From Alphaproteobacteria bacterium (GTDB lineage: Bacteria; Pseudomonadota; Alphaproteobacteria; CACIAM-22H2), in NCBI GenBank assembly GCA_016793165.1, contig JAEULA010000071.1:93448-157447 (forward strand): a DNA stretch of 64,000 bases. Reading direction: 5' to 3'. Position 1 is the first letter of the stretch; every line of letters begins with the position of its first letter. This document shows positions 26,288 to 34,602 of this stretch, piece by piece. Below the pieces are notes generated by a model, which worked only from the letters and a program-made list of their open reading frames with translations, made no database searches and was not told where the DNA came from. The translations under genes and the position numbers were made by a program.

Positions 26288-27190
26288 ATGAGCAATGTCG
26301 GATTCATCGGGCTGGGCGTCATGGGCGCGCCCATGGCGCGCAACATCGTCCGGAAGGGGCATGCGCTGACGGTCTTCGACGTGAACGCCAAGGCGGTCGC
26401 CGGGCTGGTGGCGGACGGCGCGCGCGCGGCCGCGACGCCGAAGGCCGTCGCCGAGGCGAGCGAGGTCGTGGTGACGATGCTGCCGGACGCGCCGGACGTC
26501 GACCGTGTCGCGCTCGGCGCCGACGGCATCCTCGCGGGCCTGAAGCCCGGCTCCGTCTACATCGACATGAGCACGATCGATCCGGAGACGTCGCGGCGCA
26601 TCGGGGCCGCGGTGCGCCGCCAGGGCTCGGACATGATCGACAGCCCGGTCGGCAAGACCGCCGAGCACGCCGTCAGCGGCACGCTGACGCTGATGGTCGG
26701 CGGCGAGACGGCGACGATCGCGCGGGTGCGGCCGGTGCTCGACTGCATGGGCACGGACTTCTTCCATTGCGGCGGACTCGGGGCGGGTCACGCTATGAAG
26801 TGCGTCAACAACCTGCTCGCGACGACGCTGGTCGCCGCGAATGCCGAGGCGCTGGTCGCCGGATTGAAGGCCGGGCTGACGCTCGACGTCATGACGAGCG
26901 TGATGCAGAAGACGATGGCCTGGAACAGCCAGCTTGCCGTCGCGTTCCCGGCGCGCCCGCTCAAGGGCGACTTCGAGCCGGGATTCATGTTGCGGCTGGC
27001 GCACAAGGATTGCCGGCTGGCGTTGGCGATGAACGCGGCAATGGGCCTTAAGACGCCGGTGGGGGCGGCGACGCTGGCGGCCTGCCAGGAGGGACTCGAC
27101 CAGGGCTATGGCGGCAAGGATGTCGGCGTGCTCCTCAAGCTGCGCGAGGATCCCGCCGGCGTCCGGGTCCGCCTGTCGCCGAAGCCGTGA
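26288..27190 (+). CDS. Beta-hydroxyacid dehydrogenase family reductase, YihU (sulfolactaldehyde reductase)-like
   Basis: A 300-residue NAD(P)-dependent enzyme. The Rossmann motif GFIGLGVMGAPMA is at residues 5-17 and the catalytic lysine lies in GHAMKCVNNLL. Most family members (3-hydroxyisobutyrate dehydrogenase, tartronate semialdehyde reductase) carry DAPVSGG; this one has DSPVGKTAEHAVSGTL, closely like DVPVGRT...GTL of E. coli YihU as I remember it, and FMLRLAHKDCRLALAM also resembles YihU. It probably interconverts a three-carbon aldehyde acid or sulfonate and the corresponding alcohol. It lies in the operon with a NitT/TauT importer and the UxaA-like subunits; the next gene overlaps its stop (GTGA). 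Confidence 0.87.
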   Translation: MSNVGFIGLGVMGAPMARNIVRKGHALTVFDVNAKAVAGLVADGARAAATPKAVAEASEVVVTMLPDAPDVDRVALGADGILAGLKPGSVYIDMSTIDPETSRRIGAAVRRQGSDMIDSPVGKTAEHAVSGTLTLMVGGETATIARVRPVLDCMGTDFFHCGGLGAGHAMKCVNNLLATTLVAANAEALVAGLKAGLTLDVMTSVMQKTMAWNSQLAVAFPARPLKGDFEPGFMLRLAHKDCRLALAMNAAMGLKTPVGAATLAACQEGLDQGYGGKDVGVLLKLREDPAGVRVRLSPKP

Positions 27191-27480
27191 CGATGCGCTG
27201 GGACGCGCTGGCGCTCGACGTCGGCGACGACGTCGCCGTCGCTCTGCACGACATTGTGGCGGGCGAGACCGTGCGCGTGCGTCGCGGCGAGGCGCTGCAG
27301 GAGGTGGTCGCTCGCGCGCCGATCGCGCTGGGGCACAAGCTCGCGCTGCGCGCGATCGCGGCCGGCGAGGCGGTGCGGAAGTACGGCCAGCCGATCGGCG
27401 CCGCGACGGCGCCGGTCGGCATCGGCGAGCACGTGCACGTCCACAACCTGGCGAGCCTGCGCGGGCGGGCGAGGCGATGA
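27187..27480 (+). CDS. SAF-domain small subunit, UxaA N-terminal / SuyA-like
   Basis: A 97-residue protein matching the N-terminal SAF domain of altronate dehydratase and the small subunit SuyA of sulfolactate sulfo-lyase. It contains LHDIVAGETVRVRRGEA, APIALGHKLALRAIAAGEAV, KYGQPIGAATAPVGIGEHV and the ending HVHNLASLRGR. KYG(Q/E)PIG and HVHN are hallmarks of this domain. It is the expected partner of the large subunit at 21498 but is separated from it by five genes. GTG at 27187 overlaps the reductase stop; ATG at 27193 is an alternative. The aldo/keto reductase gene overlaps its end. Confidence 0.9.
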   Translation: MTMRWDALALDVGDDVAVALHDIVAGETVRVRRGEALQEVVARAPIALGHKLALRAIAAGEAVRKYGQPIGAATAPVGIGEHVHVHNLASLRGRARR

Positions 27481-28499
27481 GCGTCGATCCCTCGAGCCGC
27501 CGGCCGATCGGCCGCGGCGGGCTGGCGGTGTCGGCGCTGGGCCTCGGCTGCGGCCCCTTCGGAAACCTGCTCGCCGAGGTGCCCGACGGCGCGCTGCGCG
27601 AGACGGTGGCGGCCGCGCGCGGGGCCGGGGTGCGCTACGTCGACACTGCGCCGTTCTACGGCCACGGCCTGTCGGAGCATCGGCTGGGCGAATGCCTGCG
27701 CGGCGTGCCGCGCGACTCCTACGTGCTGTCGACGAAGATCGGCCGGCTGCTCAAGCCGGATGCGGCGGCCCGGACGACCGGCCCCTTCGCGAGCACCTCG
27801 CCGTTCGACATCGTCTACGACTACAGCCGCGACGGCGCGCTGCGCTCGCTCGAGGACAGCCTGCAGCGGCTTGGCCTCGCCCGCATCGACATCGCCTATA
27901 TCCACGACGTGAATCCGAAATGGGCGGGCGACGCGCTCGAAGAGCGCTACCGGCAGGCGATGGAAGGGGCCTATCGTGCCCTCGAGCGGCTGCGCGGCGA
28001 GGGCGTGATCGGCGCCATCGGCGTCGGCGTCAACGACGTCGAGATCCTGCAGCGCTTCGCGCGCGACGGCGACTTCGACGTCTTCATGCTGGCCGGCCGC
28101 TACACGCTGCTCGACACCACCGCGCTGCCGGCGCTGCTGCCGCACTGCGTCGCGCGCGGAATCGCCGTCACGCTGGCGGCGCCGCTCGCCTCGGGGATCC
28201 TGGCGACTGGCGCCGTGCCCGGCGCAAAGTTCTGGTATGCGGACGCGCCGCCGGAGATCCTGGACCGGGTCCGGCGGATCGAGGCGGTCTGCCTGCGCCA
28301 TCGTACGCCGCTGCGCGCGGTGTCGCTGCAGTTCCCGCTCGCGCATCCCGCGCTGGTCAGCGTCGTCGTGGGAATGCGCAGCGCGCAGGAGGTGGCGGAG
28401 AACGCCGAGGCGCTGCGCGTCGCCGTTCCCGCCGACCTGTGGCGCGAGCTGCGCGCCGAGGGCCTGATCGATCCGGCGGCGCCATTGCCGTCCGCCTAG
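27477..28499 (+). CDS. Aldo/keto reductase, D-threo-aldose 1-dehydrogenase-like
   Basis: A 340-residue AKR-fold oxidoreductase. The catalytic tetrad is visible as Asp and Tyr in YVDTAPFYG, Lys in LSTKIGRLL, and His in IAYIHDVNP. LSTKIGRLL and the DYSRDGALRSLEDSLQRLGL segment are typical of the subgroup with L-fucose or D-threo-aldose dehydrogenase and pyridoxal 4-dehydrogenase, which usually oxidise a sugar or aldehyde with NAD. The start overlaps the SAF-domain gene as ATGA, so it belongs to the same operon and probably the same pathway. A sugar ABC transporter gene starts 20 bases downstream. Confidence 0.9.
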   Translation: MSVDPSSRRPIGRGGLAVSALGLGCGPFGNLLAEVPDGALRETVAAARGAGVRYVDTAPFYGHGLSEHRLGECLRGVPRDSYVLSTKIGRLLKPDAAARTTGPFASTSPFDIVYDYSRDGALRSLEDSLQRLGLARIDIAYIHDVNPKWAGDALEERYRQAMEGAYRALERLRGEGVIGAIGVGVNDVEILQRFARDGDFDVFMLAGRYTLLDTTALPALLPHCVARGIAVTLAAPLASGILATGAVPGAKFWYADAPPEILDRVRRIEAVCLRHRTPLRAVSLQFPLAHPALVSVVVGMRSAQEVAENAEALRVAVPADLWRELRAEGLIDPAAPLPSA

Positions 28500-28519
28500 G
28501 AACCAAGAGGGAGGAACCG

Positions 28520-29806
28520 ATGCTACGCCGACACGTCCTTGCCGCCTGCCTGACGCTCGGCCTCACCGGCGCGGGCGCCGCCGACGCCCAGACCATCACC
28601 TTCCGGTTCAACGATCCCGAGGCGCCGCAGATGCGCGCGGCTCTCGACGAGTTCGAGAAGCGCAATCCCGGCATCAAGGTGACGATGCAGCGGGTCAGCT
28701 GGGGCGACGCTCAGCAGCAGTTCCTGCGCGAGGCCGCGGTCGGCACCGCGCCCGACGTGGCGCAGGTCGCCTTCGTCTGGCCGCGATCCTTCGGCGGCGC
28801 GGGCGCGCTGCGCCCACTCGACGACCTGATCCAGCGGCCCGGTTTGGGCGTGAAGGGCTGGGACGATTTCTTCGCGCGCGACCTCGCCGTCGGTCCCGAC
28901 GGCAAGGCATACGGCGTGCCGTGGACGACCGACACGTTCGCGATGATCTGGAACAAGGACTTGTTCGCGGCGGCCGGCGTGAACGGGTTCCCGAAGGACT
29001 GGGAGTCGCTGCGGGCCGCGAGCCAGGCGATCCACCAGAAGACCGGCAAGACCGGCTGGGGCTTCCCGGCCGGCAGCTGCGGGACGCCGACGATCTGGTT
29101 CGTGCTGAACTTCTACTGGTGGTCGAAGGGCCCCGGACTGATCGACCGTGCGCCCGACGGCAAGTTCCGCGTCAGCATGACGCCGGCGGAGATCCAGGAA
29201 GGCCTCGACTACTACAACCGCTACATCCAGGAAGGGCACAATCCGCGTGCCAGCCTGTCCTACTGCCTGTGGGGCGCGCCGGAGATCGTCGAGGGCATGC
29301 TCTCGGGCAGCATGGCGATGGCGAGCGTGCCCGACACCGTCGCGATCGAGATCAACACGAAGTGGAAGCAGCGCAATCCCGACAAGCCCTCGCCCTTCGC
29401 GACGTCGCCCCATCCGGCGGGTTCGAACGGCTCGCGCACGTTCTTCGGAGGGCGGATGCTGGCGATCAGCGCCAACTCCAAGAACGTCGAGGCGGGCTGG
29501 AAGCTGATCCAGTTCCTGACCCAGCCCGACCCGACCTTCACGAAGCACTACACGAACTACACGCCCGCCCAGCGCGCGGCGCTCGACGCGCGCGACTGGG
29601 GGCCGGAGCTTGCGGGCTATCCCGAGCAGCTCAAGTCCGCGCGCAGCTGGGGCCCCTACGGCACCGGGCCGGTCGCGATCCCGTTCATGTGGAACGCGGT
29701 CGGCCGGGCGGCCGGCTCGGTCTTCATCGGCGAGAAGACCTCGGCCCAGGCCGCGGCCGAGCTGCACGATGCGATCTCGAAGGAGCTGGCGAAGAACCAG
29801 AAGTGA
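28520..29806 (+). CDS. Sugar-type ABC transporter substrate-binding protein (SBP_bac_1)
   Basis: A 428-residue periplasmic binding protein of the MalE/UgpB type. The signal peptide MLRRHVLAACLTLGLTGAG ends near ADAQ. The mature part opens with FRFNDPEAPQMRAALDEFEK, followed by TAPDVAQVAFVWPRSF and the hinge-region GVPWTTDTFAMIWNKDLF, all characteristic. GAGGGAGG precedes the start. A perfect GC-rich stem-loop follows the stop, before the permease, which is common after binding protein genes that need higher expression. Ligand likely a sugar, sugar acid or glycerophosphodiester-like compound. Confidence 0.93.
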   Translation: MLRRHVLAACLTLGLTGAGAADAQTITFRFNDPEAPQMRAALDEFEKRNPGIKVTMQRVSWGDAQQQFLREAAVGTAPDVAQVAFVWPRSFGGAGALRPLDDLIQRPGLGVKGWDDFFARDLAVGPDGKAYGVPWTTDTFAMIWNKDLFAAAGVNGFPKDWESLRAASQAIHQKTGKTGWGFPAGSCGTPTIWFVLNFYWWSKGPGLIDRAPDGKFRVSMTPAEIQEGLDYYNRYIQEGHNPRASLSYCLWGAPEIVEGMLSGSMAMASVPDTVAIEINTKWKQRNPDKPSPFATSPHPAGSNGSRTFFGGRMLAISANSKNVEAGWKLIQFLTQPDPTFTKHYTNYTPAQRAALDARDWGPELAGYPEQLKSARSWGPYGTGPVAIPFMWNAVGRAAGSVFIGEKTSAQAAAELHDAISKELAKNQK

Positions 29807-29811
29807 GCGGC

Positions 29812-29841
29812 GGAGCCCGCCGCGTCGGCGCGGCGGGCTCC
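29812..29841 (+). terminator. Stem-loop between binding protein and permease genes
   Basis: Perfect inverted repeat with 13-base arms (GGAGCCCGCCGCG and its complement) around TCGG, five bases after the binding protein stop. TCGG is close to a stable tetraloop. Placed inside an operon, it probably stabilises the upstream message or attenuates transcription into the permease genes and does not act as a full terminator. Confidence 0.75.
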
Positions 29842-29861
29842 CTTCGCCGACGCGACGAGCC

Positions 29862-30776
29862 ATGACAAGCGTGACCGGGCAGCGGCGCTTCCTTGCGGTG
29901 GCGTTGCTGCCGACGTTCTTCTTCCTGGCGTGCTTCTACGTCTACCCGACGGTCTTCAACCTCGAGACCAGCTTCACCGACCTGTCGCTGTTCGGGCTGC
30001 GCAAGGGCGGCGATTGGGTCGGGGTCGAGAACTACGTCGAGCTTCTCGGCAGCGGCGATTTCCGTCGCGTGGTGTGGAACACGGTGGTCTGGCTCACCGT
30101 GATCGGCGTCGGCGTGCGCATCGTCCTGGGGCTGGCGCTCGCCTTCCTGCTCAACAGCCCGGTGCTGAAGCGGTGGCGATTGCAGACGCTGGCTCGGGTG
30201 CTGCTGATCGTGCCGTGGGCGACGCCCCCGGTCGTGGCGATCGTCGTCTGGCGCTGGCTGCTCGACCCGCGGGTCGGCACGATCAACTCGGCGCTGATCG
30301 CCCTCGGGCTGGTCGACCAGCCGATCGCCTTCCTCGCCGAGCGCCTCTGGGTGTGGCCGGCGATCCTGACGATCATCACCTGGAATACGCTGCCGCTCGT
30401 CACCCTCACCTTCATGGCGAGCCTGCAATCCTTGCCGGACGAGCTGATCGAGGCGGCGCGGATCGACGGCGCGTCGCGCTGGCAGCAGATCCGCTACGTC
30501 TACCTGCCGCATCTCAAGCCGGCCGTCATCGTCATGGTGCTGATGTCGACGTTCTGGACGTTCAACAACTTCGTCTATGTCTGGCTGACGACCGGCGCGG
30601 GGCCGGGCCTCTACACCAACGTGATGGCGACAGAGGTCTACATCCAGGCCTTCATCAACGGCCGGTTCGGCTATTCCGCCGCGACCGGCGTCATCATGGC
30701 GACGATCATGACCGTCTTCGGCCTGATCTACCTGCGCGTCATCGCGGAGCGCGAGCTGTCGGAGGAGGAGCGGTGA
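29862..30776 (+). CDS. Sugar-type ABC transporter permease, MalF/UgpA-like
   Basis: A 304-residue inner-membrane permease with six predicted helices. The EAA loop core is DELIEAARIDGASRWQQIRYVYLPHL, here best shown by EAARIDGAS and the following PHL. Other marks are IVPWATPPVVAIVVWRWLL and a MalF-like WTFNNFVYVWLTTGAGP. The start was placed at ATG 29862. It works with the MalG-like permease at 30958. No MalK/UgpC-type ATPase gene is next to the cluster. Confidence 0.92.
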   Translation: MTSVTGQRRFLAVALLPTFFFLACFYVYPTVFNLETSFTDLSLFGLRKGGDWVGVENYVELLGSGDFRRVVWNTVVWLTVIGVGVRIVLGLALAFLLNSPVLKRWRLQTLARVLLIVPWATPPVVAIVVWRWLLDPRVGTINSALIALGLVDQPIAFLAERLWVWPAILTIITWNTLPLVTLTFMASLQSLPDELIEAARIDGASRWQQIRYVYLPHLKPAVIVMVLMSTFWTFNNFVYVWLTTGAGPGLYTNVMATEVYIQAFINGRFGYSAATGVIMATIMTVFGLIYLRVIAERELSEEER

Positions 30777-30821
30777 ACGCGGTGCCCGAGACTTCCTTGA
30801 ACCGCGGAGAGCGCGGAGACG

Positions 30822-30847
30822 TCGCGCCACGCGTCGGCGTGGCGCGA
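30822..30847 (+). terminator. Stem-loop between the two sugar permease genes
   Basis: Perfect inverted repeat with 11-base arms (TCGCGCCACGC and its complement) around GTCG, in the 181-base gap between the MalF-like and MalG-like genes. Gaps of this size are unusual between such permeases. It may attenuate or stabilise the transcript; no uridine tract follows. Confidence 0.6.
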
Positions 30848-30957
30848 TCCTCCCGGCAGCAGGCGAGTGCGTTTCGCGCGCGTGCGACATCTCCGCGAGT
30901 TCCGCCCTCGCTGCCGCTCAAACCCCGCGGCGTCCGGGCAAGCACGGGGGATGCCGG

Positions 30958-31803
30958 ATGAGCCCGGGCTTCCGCCTAGGCCGGCGCCTCGGGGTCGGGA
31001 TTCTCGGCGAGCTGGCGATCGTCGCCACGACGCTTGTCGTGCTGTTCGTGCTCGTCTATCCGACGGCCTGGGTCATCGTCGCCTCGTTCAAGACGCCGGA
31101 GACGATGTTCGCCGCCGGCAGGTGGCGCTTCACGCTACAGAACTACATCGCGCTGCTGCAGACGGGATTCTGGCGCAACATCGCCAATTCGCTGCTGCTG
31201 TGCCTCGCCAGCGTCGCGATCTCGACGGCGATCGCCGTCAATGCCGCCTATGCCTTCTCGCGGCTGCGCTTTCCGGCCAAGCGGTCGCTCTTCGCCTCGG
31301 TGCTGTTCGGGCAGACCTTCCCGTGGATCGTGCTGGTGACGCCGGTGTTCATCCTCTGCGCGCGGCTCGGGCTGCTCAACAACCCGCTCAGCATGATCTT
31401 CATCTACGTCGCCGTGTCGCTGCCGTTCTCGATCTACCTGCTGACCGGCTACCTGCGCGCGATCCCGCGCAGCCTCGACGAGGCGGCGATCATCGACGGC
31501 GCGACGCACCTGCAGATCGTGTGGCGCATCGTGCTGCCGATCATGCTGCCGGGGATCGTGGCGACCGCGACCTACGCCTTCCTGCTGTGCTGGTCCGAGT
31601 ACCTCTTCGCCCTCGCGCTGCTGACGCAGGAGGAGATGAAGACCATGCCGCTCGCCCTCTACGCGTATTTCGGCGAGAACGTCACCGAGTGGGGCAGCGT
31701 CATGGCGGCGTCGGCGCTGACGACGATCCCCACGCTGCTGCTGTTCATGCCGCTGCAGAGCCGGATGGTCTCGGGCCTCGCGGCCGGATCTGTGAAGCAG
31801 TAG
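30958..31803 (+). CDS. Sugar-type ABC transporter permease, MalG/UgpE-like
   Basis: A 281-residue permease with six predicted helices. Typical parts are the N-terminal VYPTAWVIVASFKTPETMF, the FSRLRFPAKRSLF segment and the EAA loop core SLDEAAIIDGATHLQIVWRI, with LPIMLPG following. It pairs with the MalF-like permease upstream. The next gene encodes a binding protein of a different family, so the cluster ends here without an ATPase; a shared MalK-type ATPase elsewhere in the genome must be assumed. Confidence 0.92.
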   Translation: MSPGFRLGRRLGVGILGELAIVATTLVVLFVLVYPTAWVIVASFKTPETMFAAGRWRFTLQNYIALLQTGFWRNIANSLLLCLASVAISTAIAVNAAYAFSRLRFPAKRSLFASVLFGQTFPWIVLVTPVFILCARLGLLNNPLSMIFIYVAVSLPFSIYLLTGYLRAIPRSLDEAAIIDGATHLQIVWRIVLPIMLPGIVATATYAFLLCWSEYLFALALLTQEEMKTMPLALYAYFGENVTEWGSVMAASALTTIPTLLLFMPLQSRMVSGLAAGSVKQ

Positions 31804-31836
31804 CCTGGGCCCTCCTCAGCCGACGGGAAGGCGATC

Positions 31837-33417
31837 ATGACGACGACACGGATGCTTCGCGCCGCGATGCTCGCCGCGGCCCTTCTCCCGGTCCCGGGCG
31901 CCTCCCAGGCGCGGGACCTCGTGCTCGGCCGGTCCTCGGAGCACCAGGCGCTCGATCCGCACTTCTCGCAGACCGGAACGAACAACATGACGGCGATGCA
32001 CGTGTTCGAGCGGCTCATCGCCTTCGATGTCGACAACCAGGTCAGGCCGGCGCTGGCGGAGTCGTGGCGCGTGGTCGATCCGACGACCTGGGAGTTCACG
32101 CTGCGCGCCGGGGTCCGTTTCCACGACGGCTCGCCGGTCACGCCGGAGGACGTCGCCTTCTCCTTCGAGCGCGTGAAGAACATCCCCAACAGCCCGGCCT
32201 CCTACGCCCATGCCGTGACCTATGTCGCCGGCGTGGACGTGATCGACGCGCGGACGTTCCGCGTGCGAACGACCGCGCCGACCCCGCAGCTGGTGGAGCA
32301 GGTCGGCCTCGTGTTCATCCTGCCGAAGAGGCTCGCCGAGGGCTCGACGCTGGCCGACTTCAACAGCGGACGACTGATGGTCGGGACCGGGCCGTACCGC
32401 TTCCAGGAGGCCGTCCCAGGCAGCCACGTCGTCTACGCGGCGAATGCCGAGTACTGGGGCGGCAGGCCGGCCTTCGACAAGGTCACGCTCAAGTTCCTGC
32501 CGAACAACGCCGCGCGCGTCGCCGCGCTGGTCTCCGGCCAGGTCGACGTCATCGACGGCGTCACGCCCAACGACGTGCCGACGCTGGAGGCGCGCAAGGA
32601 CGTGAAGGTGTTCGGCACGGCCTCGACGCGCCTCATCTATGTCGGCCTCGATCACGAGCGCGACCAGAGCCCGTTCATCACCGACGCGGCCGGCGCGCCG
32701 CTGGATCGCAACCCGCTCAAGGATCTGCGGGTGCGCATCGCCCTGTCGAAGATGGTCAATCGCCAGGTGATCGTGGAGCGATTGCTGAGCGGGGCCGGCG
32801 TGCCGGCCGGCCAGATCGTGCCGGAGGGGCTCGGCGGCTACGATCCCGGGCTCAAGCCCGCCGCCTTCGATCCCGACGGCGCGAAGCGCCTTCTCGCCGA
32901 GGCGGGCTACCCCAACGGCTTCGGGCTGACGCTGCATTCCTCGAACGACCGCTTCGCCAACGACGGCGCGCTCGCCCAGGCGCTGGGCCAGATGTTCACG
33001 CGCGGCGGGCTGAAGGTGAACGGCGTCGTGGCGCTGCCGTACAACGTCTACGCCGCCGAGGCGACGGCGCGGAAGTACAGCGCCTTCGTCTTCACGTTCG
33101 GCACGGGCACGAGCAATTCCGCGGCGGGTCTGCGCAACGTGCTCGGCACGTTCGACCGCGCCACCGGCCAGGGCGCGCTCAATCGCATGCGCTACTCGAA
33201 TCCGTCCTTCGACGCCGCGCTCAAGGCGGCGTTGGGCGAATTCGACGAGGGCCGGCGCAACGCGATGCTGGCGGGCGCCGCGCGCATCGCCTTCGGCGAC
33301 GTCGCGGTGGTGCCGGTCTATTTCCAGAAGGTCTACTGGGCCGCCCGCGAGGGCATCAGCTACGAGGCCAACAAGTCCGAGGACACCCTCGCGATGTTCG
33401 CGACGCCGGTGAAGTAG
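31837..33417 (+). CDS. Family 5 (peptide/opine-type) ABC transporter substrate-binding protein
   Basis: A 526-residue periplasmic binding protein of the SBP_bac_5 family. The signal peptide MTTTRMLRAAMLAAALLPVPG ends near SQARD. Family marks are ALAESWRVVDPTTWEFTLRA, GVRFHDGSPVTPEDVAFSFE and NPLKDLRVRIALSKMVNRQ. Family members bind peptides, nickel chelates, opines or other oligomers. No permease or ATPase of this transporter type is adjacent, so it is an orphan binding protein or uses a transporter elsewhere. It may be transcribed with the sugar transporter 33 bases upstream. Confidence 0.92.
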   Translation: MTTTRMLRAAMLAAALLPVPGASQARDLVLGRSSEHQALDPHFSQTGTNNMTAMHVFERLIAFDVDNQVRPALAESWRVVDPTTWEFTLRAGVRFHDGSPVTPEDVAFSFERVKNIPNSPASYAHAVTYVAGVDVIDARTFRVRTTAPTPQLVEQVGLVFILPKRLAEGSTLADFNSGRLMVGTGPYRFQEAVPGSHVVYAANAEYWGGRPAFDKVTLKFLPNNAARVAALVSGQVDVIDGVTPNDVPTLEARKDVKVFGTASTRLIYVGLDHERDQSPFITDAAGAPLDRNPLKDLRVRIALSKMVNRQVIVERLLSGAGVPAGQIVPEGLGGYDPGLKPAAFDPDGAKRLLAEAGYPNGFGLTLHSSNDRFANDGALAQALGQMFTRGGLKVNGVVALPYNVYAAEATARKYSAFVFTFGTGTSNSAAGLRNVLGTFDRATGQGALNRMRYSNPSFDAALKAALGEFDEGRRNAMLAGAARIAFGDVAVVPVYFQKVYWAAREGISYEANKSEDTLAMFATPVK

Positions 33418-33688
33418 TGCCGGCGACGCCGCGGCGGCAGCAGGCGATGGCGCCAGCTTCGTGCGCAGCCGGGCGCCGGCGAGGCTCCGCTCGTCCAGCG
33501 GCTCGAGCCGTCATGCGCCGTCGGACGAATCCCGGCCCGATGGCGTGAGGTCGGCCCGGTTCGGCCGGCGCAGCCCGGCGGCGGCCGGTCATCGGATCGC
33601 CCGCTGCGGGCGTGGACGGACCGGTGGGCCGCTTCCCGCGCATCTTTTTCAAGCGAGTGCTTCGGACGAGTCACTGAAAAGCGCGGAG

Positions 33689-34492
33689 TCAGCCGGCGTC
33701 GAATCCCGGCAGGTGCCCCGCGCCGGTCACCATCAGATCCGCGCCCGCGATATAGCCGCCGGCGTCCGAGCACAGCAGCAGCGCGGCGCCGACGATGTCC
33801 TGGGGCGTGCCGGCGCGGCCCGTGGGCGAGATCGTCCTCTGGATCCGCGCCCATTCGGCCTCGTCGGCGCGACGCCAGCGGTTGCGCTCGGTCGCGATCA
33901 GGCCGGGGGCCAGATTGTTCAGGTTCACGCCCCAGGCCGCGTATTGGCGGGCGAGGTTCATGCAGAGGTTCCTCTGCGCGTCCTTGAGCGCGGCATAGAC
34001 CGCGAGCTCGGGCTCGGGCCGCACCTGGTTGATGGAGCCGATCGTCAGGACGCGGCCCCAGCCGCGTTCGCGCATCGGCGGCAGAGCCGCCTGCAGCAGG
34101 TCGATCGTCGCCTGGAAGTTGATGGCGACCTGGCTCCGCACCTGCTCGGGCGTGATCGCCTCGAAGCCGCCGCGGTGCTGGATCGAGGCGCCGACCACGA
34201 GGATGTCGACCTGCCCCAGCTTCGCGATCGCCCGCTCGACGACCCGCCGGCCCGCGCCGGGCTCGACGAGGTCGGCCTCGATCACCGCGGTCCGCGCGCC
34301 GCGGCCGCTGCACTCCTGCGCCGTCTCGATTCCGGCGTCGGGCAGGCCGAAGGCGGCATCGGCGGCCGCGCTGTGGTGGATGGCGATGTCGGCGCCGTGC
34401 TCCGCGAAGGCCAGCGCGAGCGCGCGACCGATCGAGACGCTACCGCCGGTGATCAGGGCCGTGCGGCCCTCCATTGAAAAGCGCGAGTCCAT
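33689..34492 (-). CDS. Short-chain dehydrogenase/reductase
   Basis: A 267-residue SDR. The cofactor motif is TGGSVSIGRALA near residues 15-26, with S-V-S-I-G in place of the usual xxGIG. The common NNAG motif is replaced by VVGASIQ. The catalytic serine is in TIGSINQV and the active-site motif is YAALK, with Tyr and Lys both present. The ATG at 34492 follows GAAGGGG on the minus strand. It is divergent from a GntR-type regulator, with two palindromic boxes between them, and probably serves the pathway that includes the enolase-type enzyme and importer downstream of that regulator. Confidence 0.88.
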   Translation of the reverse strand: MDSRFSMEGRTALITGGSVSIGRALALAFAEHGADIAIHHSAAADAAFGLPDAGIETAQECSGRGARTAVIEADLVEPGAGRRVVERAIAKLGQVDILVVGASIQHRGGFEAITPEQVRSQVAINFQATIDLLQAALPPMRERGWGRVLTIGSINQVRPEPELAVYAALKDAQRNLCMNLARQYAAWGVNLNNLAPGLIATERNRWRRADEAEWARIQRTISPTGRAGTPQDIVGAALLLCSDAGGYIAGADLMVTGAGHLPGFDAG

Positions 34493-34540
34493 GCCGGCCC
34501 CCTTCGTTGGCGTCGACGCGCACCATGGGTGAAGAGCAGG

Positions 34541-34550
34541 ATTTGATCAA
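34541..34550. promoter_or_regulatory. TTGATCAA box 1, putative GntR/FCD operator
   Basis: ATTTGATCAA, containing the palindrome TTGATCAA, lies 49 bases upstream of the SDR start in an AT-rich patch that stands out from the GC-rich surroundings. The same ten bases occur again at 34603, 62 bases (about six helical turns) away, on the same face of the DNA. Likely bound by the adjacent GntR-type regulator; this is inference from position. Confidence 0.6.
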
Positions 34551-34602
34551 TATGGCGTCAGGACACGGCCACTTTGGCAGAGAACGACGGATCGAAAATC
34601 AT

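Noticed and set aside
33418..33688. Possible terminator CGCCCG-CTG-CGGGCG near 33598
   Set aside because: Six-base stem with a three-base loop is within what chance gives at this GC content; kept out of the feature list.
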